From positions 90,986 to 154,985 of the forward strand of contig JAHBXL010000010.1 of NCBI GenBank assembly GCA_019636495.1: a DNA stretch of 64,000 bases, given 5' to 3'. The translations under genes and the position numbers were made by a program. The stretch is from Phycisphaeraceae bacterium. GTDB lineage: Bacteria; Planctomycetota; Phycisphaerae; Phycisphaerales; UBA1924. The notes under the pieces were generated by a model. That model was given only the letters and a program-made list of their open reading frames with translations. It ran no database searches and had not been told where the DNA came from. Positions 7,656 through 16,873 of this stretch are shown here, in pieces; position 1 is the first letter of the stretch; every line of letters starts with the position of its first letter.

Positions 7656-10195
7656 CCGATGCGCACCCCATGCTCGCCGCGGCGGCACGTTCGCCCGTGC
7701 TGCTGGTCGGGGCGGACTTTGACGGCACGCTCTCGTCGCTGGTCGACGAGCCGGGCGGGGCGGTGCCGTTGCCGGGCGCGGTCGAGGCGTTGGGCGCGCT
7801 GGCCGCGCTCCCGCACACGCACGTTGCGGTGGTCTCCGGGCGCGGGCTGGCCGATCTGCGAGCGCGGCTTGGTCGGGTTCCGCGGCACGTGTGGCTCGTC
7901 GGCAGCCATGGCGCGGAAGGCGATGATGGTGCCGATACCGTGCTCTCGGCGACGGGCAAGGAGTTGCTCGACCGTGTCGCCGCGGAGTTGCAGGGCGTGG
8001 CCGCGACCATTTCGGGCACGCTCGTGGAGCGCAAGCCGGTGGCCATCGCGCTGCACTACCGGCGCGCCGGCGACGACGGCGCACGACGGGCCGTCGAAGC
8101 GGTCGAGCGGTTGGCCGCGAGCGAGCCTTCGTTGCACCTTCGCCGAGGCAGCATGGTGGCCGAGTTGGTCGTGACGCACTCCGACAAGGGCGTTGCGATT
8201 CGTCGGCTGGCGCACCGTGCCGGGGCCACGGCGACGGTCTTCTTCGGCGACGATCTGACCGATGAGGATGCGTTCGTTGCGCTGCATCAGGGTGATGTGG
8301 GCGTCAAGGTTGGGGCGGGAGAGTCGGTCGCGCCGGTGCGCGTAGATTCGCCGGCGGAAGTGGTGTCGCAACTTTCCGCGTTGGCCGAAGCGCGCGCACG
8401 GTACCTGGAGTCACGCCGGCCGACGCCGATCGAGCGGCACAGTGTCCTTTCCGACCAGCGCACCGTCGCGGTGGTTTCGCCCGATGCGCGGCTGGTCTGG
8501 CTGTGCCTTCCGCGGATCGACTCGGGCGCGATGTTCGCCGACCTGCTCGACAGCGGGGGCGGGTGCGAGTACGGCGCGGGCTCGTTCGACATCGGCCCGG
8601 CCGATGGCGCCCCGCCGCGCGGGCAGGAGTACCTCGGCGACTCGTTTGTCCTGCGCACGTCCTGGGACGGTTTCCATGTGACGGACTACTTCGATGTCTC
8701 CGGGGGTCGCGCGTGGCAGCGACCCGGCCGGAGTGATCTGATCCGCGTGATCGAGGGTCGCGGGCGCGTGAGCGTGCGATTCGCGCCGCGGATGGACTTC
8801 GGACGCATGGGCACGCGTCTGCTGGCGCGCGAGGGCGGCCTGGAGGTCGAGGGTTCGCCCGATCCGGTTGTCCTCTTTGCTCCCGGGGTGGATTGGCACC
8901 TCGCCGAAGCCGGCCCGCACCATACCGCCGAGGCCCAGTTCGACCTTGGCGACAAGCCCGTGGTGCTCGAGTTGCGATACGGCACCGCCAGTCTCCGGCC
9001 GCCGGTGCTCGGCGAACTGGAGCGACAGACCAGTTCGCTCAGGGCCTGGACCGGCTGGGCAGGGGCGCTGTCGCTCCCACGCGTGCATGCGGATCTGGTT
9101 CGGCGATCCGCCCTTGTACTCAAGGCCCTCTGCCACGGGCCGACCGGCGCCATCGCCGCCGCGGCGACCACCAGCCTCCCCGAACAACTCGGCGGAGTTC
9201 GCAACTGGGACTACCGGTTCTGCTGGCCGCGGGACGGCGCGCTCGCCGCGGCCGCGCTCGTGCGCCTGGGCAACACGGGACATGCGCTCAAGTTCCTGGA
9301 CTGGGTGCTGGCAGTGGTGGACAAGTGCGAGTCGCCTGATCGGCTGCGACCGATCTACACCGTCGGGGGCGGGCACCTGGGGCCGGAGGGGGATATCAGC
9401 AACCTCTCGGGCTATGGCCAGAGCCGTCCGGTGCGCGTTGGCAACGCCGCGGCCAACCAGGTGCAACTCGACGTCTTCGCGCCGATCGTGGACCTGGTGG
9501 CGATGCTGGCGGAGCGCGGCGCGCCGATCTCGCCGGAGCACTGGCGGCTGGTGCGGGCGATGGTGCAGGGCGTCGAAGCACGGTGGCACGAGCCCGATCA
9601 CGGCATCTGGGAAATTCGCGGGCCGCGGCGGCACCACGTGCACTCGCGGGTCATGTGCTGGCATGCCGTGCACCGTGCGCTGCTGGTCGAGGAGACCGCC
9701 ACCGGCCGGCACAACGCCGACTGGCAAAGGCTGGCCGACACCATCGCGGCCGATGTTCTCGAGCATGGTTGGAACGAACAACTCGGTGCATTCTCGATTG
9801 CCTATGGCGAGCCTCACCTTGATGCCGCGGCGTTGTGGGTCGGTCTGTCGGGCCTCGTGCCTCCGGACGACCCGCGCTTTGTCGGCACGGTGGACCGGGT
9901 GATCGCGGACCTGCTCGACGGTCCGGTGGTGTACCGGTACCAGTGCGACGACGGATTGCCGGGGCGCGAGGGCGGATTCCTGCTGTGCACCGCGTGGCTG
10001 ATCGAGTCGCTCGTGTTGATCGGCCGGCGCGACCAGGCCCGCGATTTGCTCGATCGTTACGCCGCGCTCGCGGGTCCGACAGGATTGTTCACCGAGGAGT
10101 TCGACCCGCGCTACGGCCTGGCGCTGGGCAACTTTGCGCAGGCGTACTCGCACCTGGGGTTCATCAACGCCGCGCTGGCGGTGTGCGCGGCATGA
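7652..10195 (+). CDS. otsB: Trehalose-phosphatase fused to a GH15 (glucoamylase/trehalase-like) domain
   Basis: 847 residues in two enzymes. Residues 1-250 are an HAD trehalose-6-phosphate phosphatase: DFDGTLSSL (Asp nucleophile), VVSGR and VFFGDDLTDEDAF. From about residue 260 a complete glycoside hydrolase family 15 domain follows: RNWDYRFCWPRDG near 517, the acid-Glu region GIWEIRG near 652 and the base-Glu region EEFDPRYG with GNFAQAYSHLG near 826. GH15 members hydrolyse alpha-glucosidic bonds, including trehalose in actinobacterial homologues. One chain might therefore both make and degrade trehalose, or the GH15 part may act on maltodextrins. It overlaps otsA by 4 bases. Confidence 0.88.
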   Translation: MTDAHPMLAAAARSPVLLVGADFDGTLSSLVDEPGGAVPLPGAVEALGALAALPHTHVAVVSGRGLADLRARLGRVPRHVWLVGSHGAEGDDGADTVLSATGKELLDRVAAELQGVAATISGTLVERKPVAIALHYRRAGDDGARRAVEAVERLAASEPSLHLRRGSMVAELVVTHSDKGVAIRRLAHRAGATATVFFGDDLTDEDAFVALHQGDVGVKVGAGESVAPVRVDSPAEVVSQLSALAEARARYLESRRPTPIERHSVLSDQRTVAVVSPDARLVWLCLPRIDSGAMFADLLDSGGGCEYGAGSFDIGPADGAPPRGQEYLGDSFVLRTSWDGFHVTDYFDVSGGRAWQRPGRSDLIRVIEGRGRVSVRFAPRMDFGRMGTRLLAREGGLEVEGSPDPVVLFAPGVDWHLAEAGPHHTAEAQFDLGDKPVVLELRYGTASLRPPVLGELERQTSSLRAWTGWAGALSLPRVHADLVRRSALVLKALCHGPTGAIAAAATTSLPEQLGGVRNWDYRFCWPRDGALAAAALVRLGNTGHALKFLDWVLAVVDKCESPDRLRPIYTVGGGHLGPEGDISNLSGYGQSRPVRVGNAAANQVQLDVFAPIVDLVAMLAERGAPISPEHWRLVRAMVQGVEARWHEPDHGIWEIRGPRRHHVHSRVMCWHAVHRALLVEETATGRHNADWQRLADTIAADVLEHGWNEQLGAFSIAYGEPHLDAAALWVGLSGLVPPDDPRFVGTVDRVIADLLDGPVVYRYQCDDGLPGREGGFLLCTAWLIESLVLIGRRDQARDLLDRYAALAGPTGLFTEEFDPRYGLALGNFAQAYSHLGFINAALAVCAA

Positions 10196-10210
10196 GCGCC
10201 GCCACGCCGA

Positions 10211-11263
10211 TCAGGGACGCGTTTCGGGCTCCCGCAGTCTGGCCAGCGCGGCATCGAGCGCGCCGGGATCGATGCCCTTGCCGTGCTTGAACAGCATGGC
10301 GCGCAGCGCGCCGCGGCGGTCGGGTTCGAGCGGCGATTCAACCGATGCGTCCGGCCCGGCCACCTTGCCATCGCCGCCGACGATTCCGATCCACGGCGTC
10401 GCCAGCCCGTTTCTGCCGGTGACGCGGTCCATCACCCGCCGGCCGTTGGTCATGCGCTGCGGATCGATCTTGGCCACCACGAACGACCCGGCGAGCAGCG
10501 GCGACACCGCCGCGTCGTCCAGCCAGGCGCCGAGCGCTGCACACGCCGCGCACCCGGGCTCGCCGAACCAGACCAGCGCGACTTTGTCGGCTCGCGCCGC
10601 CGCGGCGAGGGTCTCGCTCAGCGCGGCCGTCGCGAGCACGGGGTCTGGGCGGTTGTCGGCCAGGAATGTCAGCAGTTTCTGCTCGTCGTAGACGCGCTGC
10701 ATCGTCATCGGCTTCGCCAGCGCATCGTTTCCTGCCAGCACCGCCACCGTGCGGCCGCTCGCCGGGTCGATGATGTTCATCGATGGGGCACCCATGGCCT
10801 TGATCTCCGGCGTGCCGCGGCGCGGGTCCGCCGCCCTGGGAACCAGGTGTACGCCGTGGCTCTCGGCCAGGGCGAGGTGTTTTTCGAACTTGCCGATGTC
10901 GATCTTCACGAACACGTACTCGGCGTTGAGCATGTCGCGCAGTCGCACATCCTCCCACGTGAGCAGGTCGTGCATCTCGGAGCAGAACCCGCACCGGTTC
11001 TCGCCCCACATCACCAACACGCGCCGATTGTCGCGCTTGGCGCGCTCGATTCCCTCGCGGATCTGCGCCGCTCCATCTGCGGATTCGTCGTAGAGGTCGA
11101 GCGGGAAAGCGACCTTCTTGCCCTTGGGGCCGGGGTAAATGGTCTTGCCGTCCGGCGTCCTCTCGGGCTCTCTCGTCGGCTGCGCAGGAGCCTGAGCCGC
11201 GGCGGTCATCGGCAACTGGCAGGCGAGCAGAACGGCGGCTGCGAATCGAAAACGGGTGTTCAT
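10211..11263 (-). CDS. Exported double thioredoxin-fold protein with CGFC and CAAC motifs
   Basis: 350 residues. ATG at 11263 gives a clean signal peptide (FRFAAAVLLACQLPMTAAAQ) and has a GAGGAGG site; the frame extends 9 codons further without support. A first thioredoxin-like domain has CGFC at residues 91-94 in VLVMWGENRCGFCSEM, and a second has CAAC near 240 in VALVWFGEPGCAACAAL. Both pairs could be redox active in the periplasm, for example in disulfide handling. The N-terminal linker PERTPDGKTIYPGPKGKKV is polar. It converges on otsB with a 15-base gap; a terminator for the previous gene lies just before its ribosome site. Confidence 0.75.
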   Translation of the reverse strand: MNTRFRFAAAVLLACQLPMTAAAQAPAQPTREPERTPDGKTIYPGPKGKKVAFPLDLYDESADGAAQIREGIERAKRDNRRVLVMWGENRCGFCSEMHDLLTWEDVRLRDMLNAEYVFVKIDIGKFEKHLALAESHGVHLVPRAADPRRGTPEIKAMGAPSMNIIDPASGRTVAVLAGNDALAKPMTMQRVYDEQKLLTFLADNRPDPVLATAALSETLAAAARADKVALVWFGEPGCAACAALGAWLDDAAVSPLLAGSFVVAKIDPQRMTNGRRVMDRVTGRNGLATPWIGIVGGDGKVAGPDASVESPLEPDRRGALRAMLFKHGKGIDPGALDAALARLREPETRP

Positions 11264-11281
11264 GCGAGCCTCCTCGGGTGA

Positions 11282-11316
11282 CAAAAACAAAGCGGGCCGA
11301 ACGCGGTTCGGCCCGC
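11282..11316 (-). terminator. Rho-independent terminator of the prepilin-like gene
   Basis: An 11-bp perfect stem (GCGGGCCGAAC / GTTCGGCCCGC) with a 3-base loop is followed on the minus strand by TTTGTTTTTG. It ends just before the Shine-Dalgarno of the thioredoxin-like gene, so that gene needs its own promoter or read-through. Confidence 0.9.
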
Positions 11317-11373
11317 CTGGCGTTCAGATTGTTGTACCGGTGCGGAGCGGCGTCCGCCGCGGGAGAGCGCGAA

Positions 11374-12216
11374 TCAGTGCATGCGGCGGCCGTAGTCGCG
11401 GTCGTCCCAGATGCTTCCCTGCGGCGGGAGCGACAGGAGTTTCTCTGCACGGACGGTCGCGGCGTGGCCATCCATGAACGCGGCGTTTCCACCCGAACCG
11501 TGCCGGCGCGCGCTGATTCGGTACTCCTGATGGCCCTCGGTCAGGTGCCAGGGAGACCAGATGTCGTACAACTGCGCCTGACCTGCATCCGTCTGCGCCT
11601 GGGTGAGCAGCCAGTTGGCGCCGAACTCCAGCGGGTCATCGCCGAACTCGGTGATGTAGAGCGTCTGCTCGGGGAAGCCGATGCGTGTGAGTTTGGTCGG
11701 CCCGCGGCGGAAGCGGAAGTCGCTGATGCCCATCAGATCGATCGCGGGCGTCATGCCGCCCATGCCGTTGGATTGCAGCAGGAACGGGATCGCGTTGGCC
11801 ACGTAGTGGATGTTGTGGCGGTCCCTTGGACGGGAGGGGTCTTTGTAATACGGCGCGTTGACGTACAGATCGTCGGCGTGCTCGTCACTGGCAACCTGCG
11901 CATCGAGGTACGGCCGGCCGCCCAGCGCCCAACTGATCTTCTGATCCCACGGCGGCGGGCGATCGGTGCCCTCGCGCAGGAGGAAGTCGCGGTTGTGGTT
12001 CGCGTAGTTGATGTTGGCCAGCACGATCTGCTGCTGGTTTGCCAGGCAGACAGTCGTGCGCGCGGCCTCCCGCGCGCCGCGCAAGCCGACGAGCAGCAGG
12101 CCGACGAGGATGGCGATGATCGCCATCACCACCAGCAACTCGATCAGGGTGAAACCCAGCCGAGCCGCCCAGACCCTCTTCCCCTCACAAACGGTCTGAC
12201 CGGTGTGTGTACACAT
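11374..12216 (-). CDS. Prepilin-type protein with H-X9-DG domain
   Basis: 280 residues. The N-terminus has a type IV prepilin/pseudopilin signal: basic leader, then Gly-Phe cleavage in [15 protein letters not shown], with Glu at +5 and a membrane helix. The C-terminus has [14 protein letters not shown], which matches the H-X9-DG signature of the prepilin-processing-associated family greatly expanded in planctomycetes. ATG at 12216 is preferred, since the longer frame adds unrelated codons. It lies far from the type II secretion operon, although the same peptidase could process it. It is probably an envelope-anchored, pilin-like protein of unknown role. Confidence 0.82.
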   Translation of the reverse strand: MCTHTGQTVCEGKRVWAARLGFTLIELLVVMAIIAILVGLLLVGLRGAREAARTTVCLANQQQIVLANINYANHNRDFLLREGTDRPPPWDQKISWALGGRPYLDAQVASDEHADDLYVNAPYYKDPSRPRDRHNIHYVANAIPFLLQSNGMGGMTPAIDLMGISDFRFRRGPTKLTRIGFPEQTLYITEFGDDPLEFGANWLLTQAQTDAGQAQLYDIWSPWHLTEGHQEYRISARRHGSGGNAAFMDGHAATVRAEKLLSLPPQGSIWDDRDYGRRMH

Positions 12217-12417
12217 GGCGTAAGCATACCACGCCGGCGGTGCAAAACGAATATCTCTCGGTTGTCCACCGGTTTTGCATGAATAATTGACACCATTTGA
12301 CAGGCATTCTGTTCGGGTCGATAACCTGCGAATCAACGCCGAACGGGCCGGGATCAATCGCTCATATGTGCCGAAATTTCAGGAACTTGGATCGTTGCGC
12401 GGCAATTGCGCTTCCGA

Positions 12418-12882
12418 TCATCGGACCTGAACAGGAGGCGCTGCGACAGCGCGTCCTGTCATTTCCGGAGGCAGTTCCGGAGCCGCTCGGAGCGTCGGTT
12501 CGAGCCGACGGACATCGCGCGCGGGGACCGGCAACGAGTTCGTCAGGTTGCCGTATCCATCGCCTTCATCCATCAGTCCCCATTGCATCAGGTCGGGCGT
12601 GAACTTGTTCTCCGACCCCTGCCCCTCAAGGAACTGCACCACCAGTTTCTTGCCCACGGGCACATCCACCGACCAGAATGCCTGGCCCGTGCGGGTGTCC
12701 CGCACCGTCACCGTCCACGGCTGGTGCGAGCGGCTCACGTACACGTGCTTGTCCTCGGACATCCCGAGCCCGCCCTCGTTGTAGAAACAGCCTCCCACGC
12801 CTGCCGCGGCCGTCAGTGCGGCGCACGCCGCGAGCGCGCGGGGCAGGCGATCGAATCGGGCGGGATGGGTGCGGTTCTGCAT
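12418..12882 (-). CDS. Predicted lipoprotein, unknown function
   Basis: 154 residues. A basic N-terminus and hydrophobic stretch lead to Cys32 (AAAGVGGCFYN), a plausible lipobox, so the mature protein is likely lipid-anchored. The body (YVSRSHQPWTVTVRDTRTGQ, FWSVDVPVGKKLVVQFLEG) reads like a small beta-rich domain with no family I can name. The tail is Pro/Ala-rich. The 162 bases between it and ispF show only a possible promoter-like TATCGT near 12971. Confidence 0.65.
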   Translation of the reverse strand: MQNRTHPARFDRLPRALAACAALTAAAGVGGCFYNEGGLGMSEDKHVYVSRSHQPWTVTVRDTRTGQAFWSVDVPVGKKLVVQFLEGQGSENKFTPDLMQWGLMDEGDGYGNLTNSLPVPARDVRRLEPTLRAAPELPPEMTGRAVAAPPVQVR

Positions 12883-13044
12883 GGCGAGTTTCTCCGGTCC
12901 GGCGGTCGATGGGTGCTGTGCTCAGACGATCACCGCGTGCGGGCGGTTCGCGCGCAGCAACCCCGGCGTGTGTATCGTCCAACCGTCCCCGGTTTCCTGA
13001 CTGAACCTGCCGCAATCGCGCGGCCGCGCCCCGGACCCGCCACC

Positions 13045-13551
13045 ATGCCCACCGACCTGCGAATCGGCCACGGATACGACCTCCACCGGCTTGAGGACCG
13101 GCCACCGTCCGGCCGCGGCCGCCCGTTGATCGTGGGGGGGGTTCGCCTCGAGTGGGACAAGGGCCCTGTCTCGCATTCGGACGGCGACGTGCTGTACCAC
13201 GCGCTGGTCGATGCGCTGATGGGCGCGCTGGGCTTTCCCGACATCGGCCAGATGTTCCCCGACAACGCCCCGGAGAACGATGGACGCGACTCGCGGGAGT
13301 TCGTGCAGGAAGCGGCCCGGCGCGTGGGAGCGGCGGGTTGGACGGTCGAGAACATCGACGCGACGGTGATCCTCGAGCGGCCGCGGATCGGCCCGCACAA
13401 GGAGTCGATGCGCGGGAACATTGCCGGCCTCGTGGGGGTCGAGGTGTCGCGCGTGAACGTCAAGGGCAAGAGCCACGAGCGCGTCGATGCGGTGGGGGAG
13501 GGCCGCGCGATCGAGGCCCACGTTGTGGCGCTGCTGCGGCGTGCCGGATGA
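13045..13551 (+). CDS. ispF: 2-C-methyl-D-erythritol 2,4-cyclodiphosphate synthase
   Basis: 168 residues, normal for IspF. It cyclises CDP-methylerythritol phosphate with release of CMP in the MEP isoprenoid pathway. Metal ligands are visible in GHGYDLH and HSDGDVLYHALVDALMGA; the FPD motif follows in GQMFPD. The C-terminal loop KSHERVDAVGEGRAIEA replaces the common TTTEKLGF-type loop but keeps the GEG turn. ATG 13045 fits the N-terminal beta strand exactly. Its stop region overlaps a possible alternative start of glgP at 13548. Confidence 0.92.
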   Translation: MPTDLRIGHGYDLHRLEDRPPSGRGRPLIVGGVRLEWDKGPVSHSDGDVLYHALVDALMGALGFPDIGQMFPDNAPENDGRDSREFVQEAARRVGAAGWTVENIDATVILERPRIGPHKESMRGNIAGLVGVEVSRVNVKGKSHERVDAVGEGRAIEAHVVALLRRAG

Positions 13552-13571
13552 CGGGCGCGGCGGACCGTCGC

Positions 13572-13577
13572 TACCCT
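13572..13577 (+). promoter_or_regulatory. -10-like TACCCT before glgP
   Basis: TACCCT ends 9 bases before ATG 13587 and no Shine-Dalgarno is present. It may drive an almost leaderless glgP transcript independent of ispF. Confidence 0.4.
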
Positions 13578-13586
13578 CAACGCTGC

Positions 13587-16220
13587 ATGAACTCGACCCC
13601 GACGCTCACGCTGTCCGCGCCCGAGGCGAATCTCCCGCCGGCGCTCTCGCCCCTGGCCGAACTGGCGTACAACCTGTACTGGTCGTGGCGGCCCGCCGTA
13701 CGCGACCTGTTCGCGCGCATCGACCCCGACGAGTGGGAAGCGGGCGGTCACAACCCCGTGCGCGTGCTCGCGCACGCCTCGCCGCAGCGGCTGGCCGCGC
13801 TCGCGGGCGACCCGGAGTTCGTTGCCGAAGCGGCCCGCGCGGCGGAGGACCTGCGCCGCGAACTGGCCGGCCCTTGCTGGTTCGACAACGCGCGCAAGGA
13901 CATCGGCAACCCGGGCACGCCGTTGCTCGCGGCGTACTTCTGCGCCGAGTTCGGCTTGACCGAGTGCTTCCAGATCTACTCGGGCGGTCTGGGGCTTCTG
14001 GCGGGGGACCACCTCAAGTCCGCATCGCAACTCGGCCTGCCGCTGATCGGCGTCGGTCTGTTGTATCGGAACGGGTACTTTCATCAGCACCTCGACGCCG
14101 ACGGCATGCAGCAGGAGAACTTCCCGCCGCTGGGCGCGCCGCGCCAGCCGGTCCGTCGCGTGCTCGATGCTTCGACGCGAGAGCAGATCACCGTCGGCGT
14201 GCACCTGCCGGGGCGCGAGTTGCGTTGCGCGGTGTGGAGGTGCGACGTCGGACGTGTGCGGCTCTACCTGCTCGACACCAACATCGAGGCCAACTCTCCC
14301 GAGGACCGCGAGATCACGGCGAACCTGTACCTGGGCGATCAGAACCGGCGCATCCTGCAGGAACTGGTCCTGGGCATCGGCGGCGTGCGGGCGCTGGCGG
14401 CCTGCCGCGAGCACGCCACGGTCTTCCACATGAACGAGGGACACGCGGCGTTCCTCGCGCTGGAGCGCATCCGCGCTGTGCGCCAGCACCACGCGCACCT
14501 GAACATCACCTTTGATCAGGCCCGCGAGGCCGCCGCGGCGGGGCATGTGTTCACAACACATACGCCGGTACCTGCGGGGATCGACCGTTTTCCGCCGGGC
14601 CTTGTGTCGCATTACTTCGAGCACTACGTCTCATCGCTCGGGCTCGACATGGAGGGCCTGATGGCGCTGGGGCGCGAGGACGTTGCCAACCGCAACGAGG
14701 CGTTCTCGATGGCGGTGCTGGCGCTCCGATGCTCGCGCTGGGCCAACGGCGTGTCGCGTCTGCACGGGCAGGTGTCGCGCCGCATGTGGCGCGAGATCTG
14801 GCCCGAGACGCCCGAGGGCGACGTGCCCATCGGCCATGTGACCAACGGCATTCATACCGACTCCTGGGTCTCGCCGCACAACGTGCCGCTGTTTGACCGA
14901 GCAATGGGCCGTGCGTGGCGAGAGGCCGCGGGCGAGCCGGCTTCGTGGAACGGCGCGGGGTCGATCGCCGATGCCGACCTATGGGCAGCGCGGAACGCCG
15001 CGCGGCGCGATCTGCTCACGTTTGTCAACCAGCGGGCCGCGGCGGGCCGCACGGGCGGCATCGCGCCCGCGCTCGATCCCGAGGCGCTCACCATCGGCTT
15101 TGCGCGCCGGTTCGCCGGCTACAAGCGGGCCACGCTGCTGTTCCGCGATGAGACACGATTGAAGAAACTGCTCGATGGCGCGGGCGGCCGACCCGTCCAG
15201 TTTGTCTTCTCCGGAAAGGCCCACCCCGGCGACACCTGGGGCAAGCACCTCATCCGCGACATCGTGCACTTTGCCCGCAGCCTCGATGGCAAGGCCCGCG
15301 GCCGGATCGTCTTCCTCGATGACTACGCCATCGATGTCGCCCGCCAACTCGTGCAGGGGTGCGATGTCTGGCTCAACAACCCCATCCGCGGCCTGGAAGC
15401 CTCGGGCACCAGCGGCATGAAGGCCGCGCTCAACGGCGTGCTCAACTGCTCCATCCTCGATGGATGGTGGGACGAAGGATTTGATGGCTCGCTCGGTTTC
15501 CGCATCCCCGAGCGCGGCACCTATCCCAGCGATGCACCCGATGAGGAGCGCGAGGCCTTCGAGGCCGAAGCGCTCTACCGCACCATCGAGAGCGAGGTCG
15601 TTCCCGCCTTCTATCAACGCGACAGCGCCCGCTTGCCGCGGAAGTGGTTGGCGATGATGAAGGCGTGCATCGCGCGGCTGGGGCCGGAGTTCAGCACGCA
15701 CCGGATGGTCGCCGAGTATGCCCGCAAGTACTACTTCCCGGCGCACGACGCCGCGGCCCGGCTCGCGGGCGACGAGCCGGCCAGCGACATCCGCCCCGCG
15801 CGCGACCTGGCCGACCACATCGATCGGTACCGGAAACTCTGGCCGCAGGTGCGAGTGCGTGGGATCGACTGCGCGCCCACGCCCGCGGGCGATGCGCTGC
15901 AGGTCGGCGCGGTCGTCCGGCTGGGCCAACTCCGACCCGACGAGGTGCGCATCGAGGTCTACCACGGCCCTGTTGAGCGTGCCACGGGCCGGATCGAGCA
16001 TGGCCACGCCGCGCCGATGGTCTGCAAGCACCCGGTCGGCGATGGCACGTATCAGTTCGCTGTGTCGGTTCCTGCGCCCGAGGGGCTCGCCGCGGCCCAC
16101 CATGGGCTGCTGGTGCGCATCCTGCCGGGCGACCCGTTGCTGGTGACGCCGTTTGTGCCGGGGCTCATCTGCAACAGCCCGATTGTCGCCGCGGAGCCGG
16201 GGCCGGGCGGACACCTCTGA
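13587..16220 (+). CDS. glgP: Alpha-glucan phosphorylase (GT35, DUF3417-type)
   Basis: 877 residues. It releases glucose-1-phosphate from glycogen or maltodextrin with pyridoxal phosphate. The N-terminus (LSPLAELAYNLYWSW) is the DUF3417 domain of the short thermophile/actinobacterial-type phosphorylases. Catalytic landmarks are FCAEFGLTECFQIYSGGLG, FHMNEGHAAFLALERI, FTTHTPVPAGIDRF, RRFAGYKRATLL and the PLP-lysine block ASGTSGMKAALNGV. The last 120 residues form an extra beta domain. ATG 13587 is chosen because homology starts right after it; ATG 13548, overlapping the ispF stop, would add 13 residues. Confidence 0.92.
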   Translation: MNSTPTLTLSAPEANLPPALSPLAELAYNLYWSWRPAVRDLFARIDPDEWEAGGHNPVRVLAHASPQRLAALAGDPEFVAEAARAAEDLRRELAGPCWFDNARKDIGNPGTPLLAAYFCAEFGLTECFQIYSGGLGLLAGDHLKSASQLGLPLIGVGLLYRNGYFHQHLDADGMQQENFPPLGAPRQPVRRVLDASTREQITVGVHLPGRELRCAVWRCDVGRVRLYLLDTNIEANSPEDREITANLYLGDQNRRILQELVLGIGGVRALAACREHATVFHMNEGHAAFLALERIRAVRQHHAHLNITFDQAREAAAAGHVFTTHTPVPAGIDRFPPGLVSHYFEHYVSSLGLDMEGLMALGREDVANRNEAFSMAVLALRCSRWANGVSRLHGQVSRRMWREIWPETPEGDVPIGHVTNGIHTDSWVSPHNVPLFDRAMGRAWREAAGEPASWNGAGSIADADLWAARNAARRDLLTFVNQRAAAGRTGGIAPALDPEALTIGFARRFAGYKRATLLFRDETRLKKLLDGAGGRPVQFVFSGKAHPGDTWGKHLIRDIVHFARSLDGKARGRIVFLDDYAIDVARQLVQGCDVWLNNPIRGLEASGTSGMKAALNGVLNCSILDGWWDEGFDGSLGFRIPERGTYPSDAPDEEREAFEAEALYRTIESEVVPAFYQRDSARLPRKWLAMMKACIARLGPEFSTHRMVAEYARKYYFPAHDAAARLAGDEPASDIRPARDLADHIDRYRKLWPQVRVRGIDCAPTPAGDALQVGAVVRLGQLRPDEVRIEVYHGPVERATGRIEHGHAAPMVCKHPVGDGTYQFAVSVPAPEGLAAAHHGLLVRILPGDPLLVTPFVPGLICNSPIVAAEPGPGGHL

Positions 16221-16246
16221 TTGCGCCGAACTCATCGAGGAACAAC

Positions 16247-16741
16247 ATGCCCGCGATCCTGCTCGCCGTTGCCGCCGGTCTGTGCTGGGGGATCGGCGAA
16301 CTGTTCACCAAGAGCGTCCTGCACACGCACAAGGTCGGGCCGATCACCGCGATCACCATCCGCTCGACGGTCGCGCTGCCGGTGCTCTGGCTGGCGTACG
16401 TGCTGGCGGTGTATGTGCTGAGGTCCCCACGCGAGAACGCGGCGTGGTTCCGCGGCGTGGAGGCGGGCGGCGCAGATGCCGCGACAATCCTGAAACTGGT
16501 GTGCGGCTCGGGGCTCATCGCCGGTGCCGCGGCGATGATCTGCTTCTACGCCGCGCTCTCGCTCGGCGAGGTCTCGCGCGTCAAGCCGATCGCCTTCGCC
16601 CTCGCGCCGGCCACCGCAGTCGTCCTCGGCTGGCTCGTGCTCAAGGAAGGGATGACTGTGCAGAAGGCGCTCGGTGTCGCGCTGATCCTCGGCGGGGTGC
16701 TGCTGCTCACCGGCGGCAAGGCCGTGGCCAAGGTTCCTTGA
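16247..16741 (+). CDS. EamA/DMT-type membrane protein, single-repeat form
   Basis: 164 residues with about five hydrophobic segments and one EamA repeat: ILLAVAAGLCWGIGELFTK at the start, then PIAFALAPATAVVLGWLVL and GVALILGGVLLL at the end. Full-size transporters of this family have two repeats and ten helices, so this one would work as a dimer. Substrate is unknown. A GAGGAAC site precedes ATG. It lies 26 bases after glgP and could share its transcript. Confidence 0.8.
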   Translation: MPAILLAVAAGLCWGIGELFTKSVLHTHKVGPITAITIRSTVALPVLWLAYVLAVYVLRSPRENAAWFRGVEAGGADAATILKLVCGSGLIAGAAAMICFYAALSLGEVSRVKPIAFALAPATAVVLGWLVLKEGMTVQKALGVALILGGVLLLTGGKAVAKVP

Positions 16742-16778
16742 TGCGGCGCTGGAAGGTCTGCTGGCCCACCGCTCACCA

Positions 16779-16813
16779 GAAAGAAACCGGGCCCGGCGTT
16801 GTAGCCGGGCCCG
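16779..16813 (-). terminator. Rho-independent terminator of rplU
   Basis: A 9-bp perfect stem (GGGCCCGGC / GCCGGGCCC, loop of 6) is followed on the minus strand by GGTTTCTTTCTG. The T-rich side serves the minus strand, so it terminates rplU rather than the EamA gene. Confidence 0.85.
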
Positions 16814-16873
16814 TGACATGGTTCCGAGATGCTTGACTCCCAAGAGACCGGCACAGAGTGCCGGTCCACCCGG

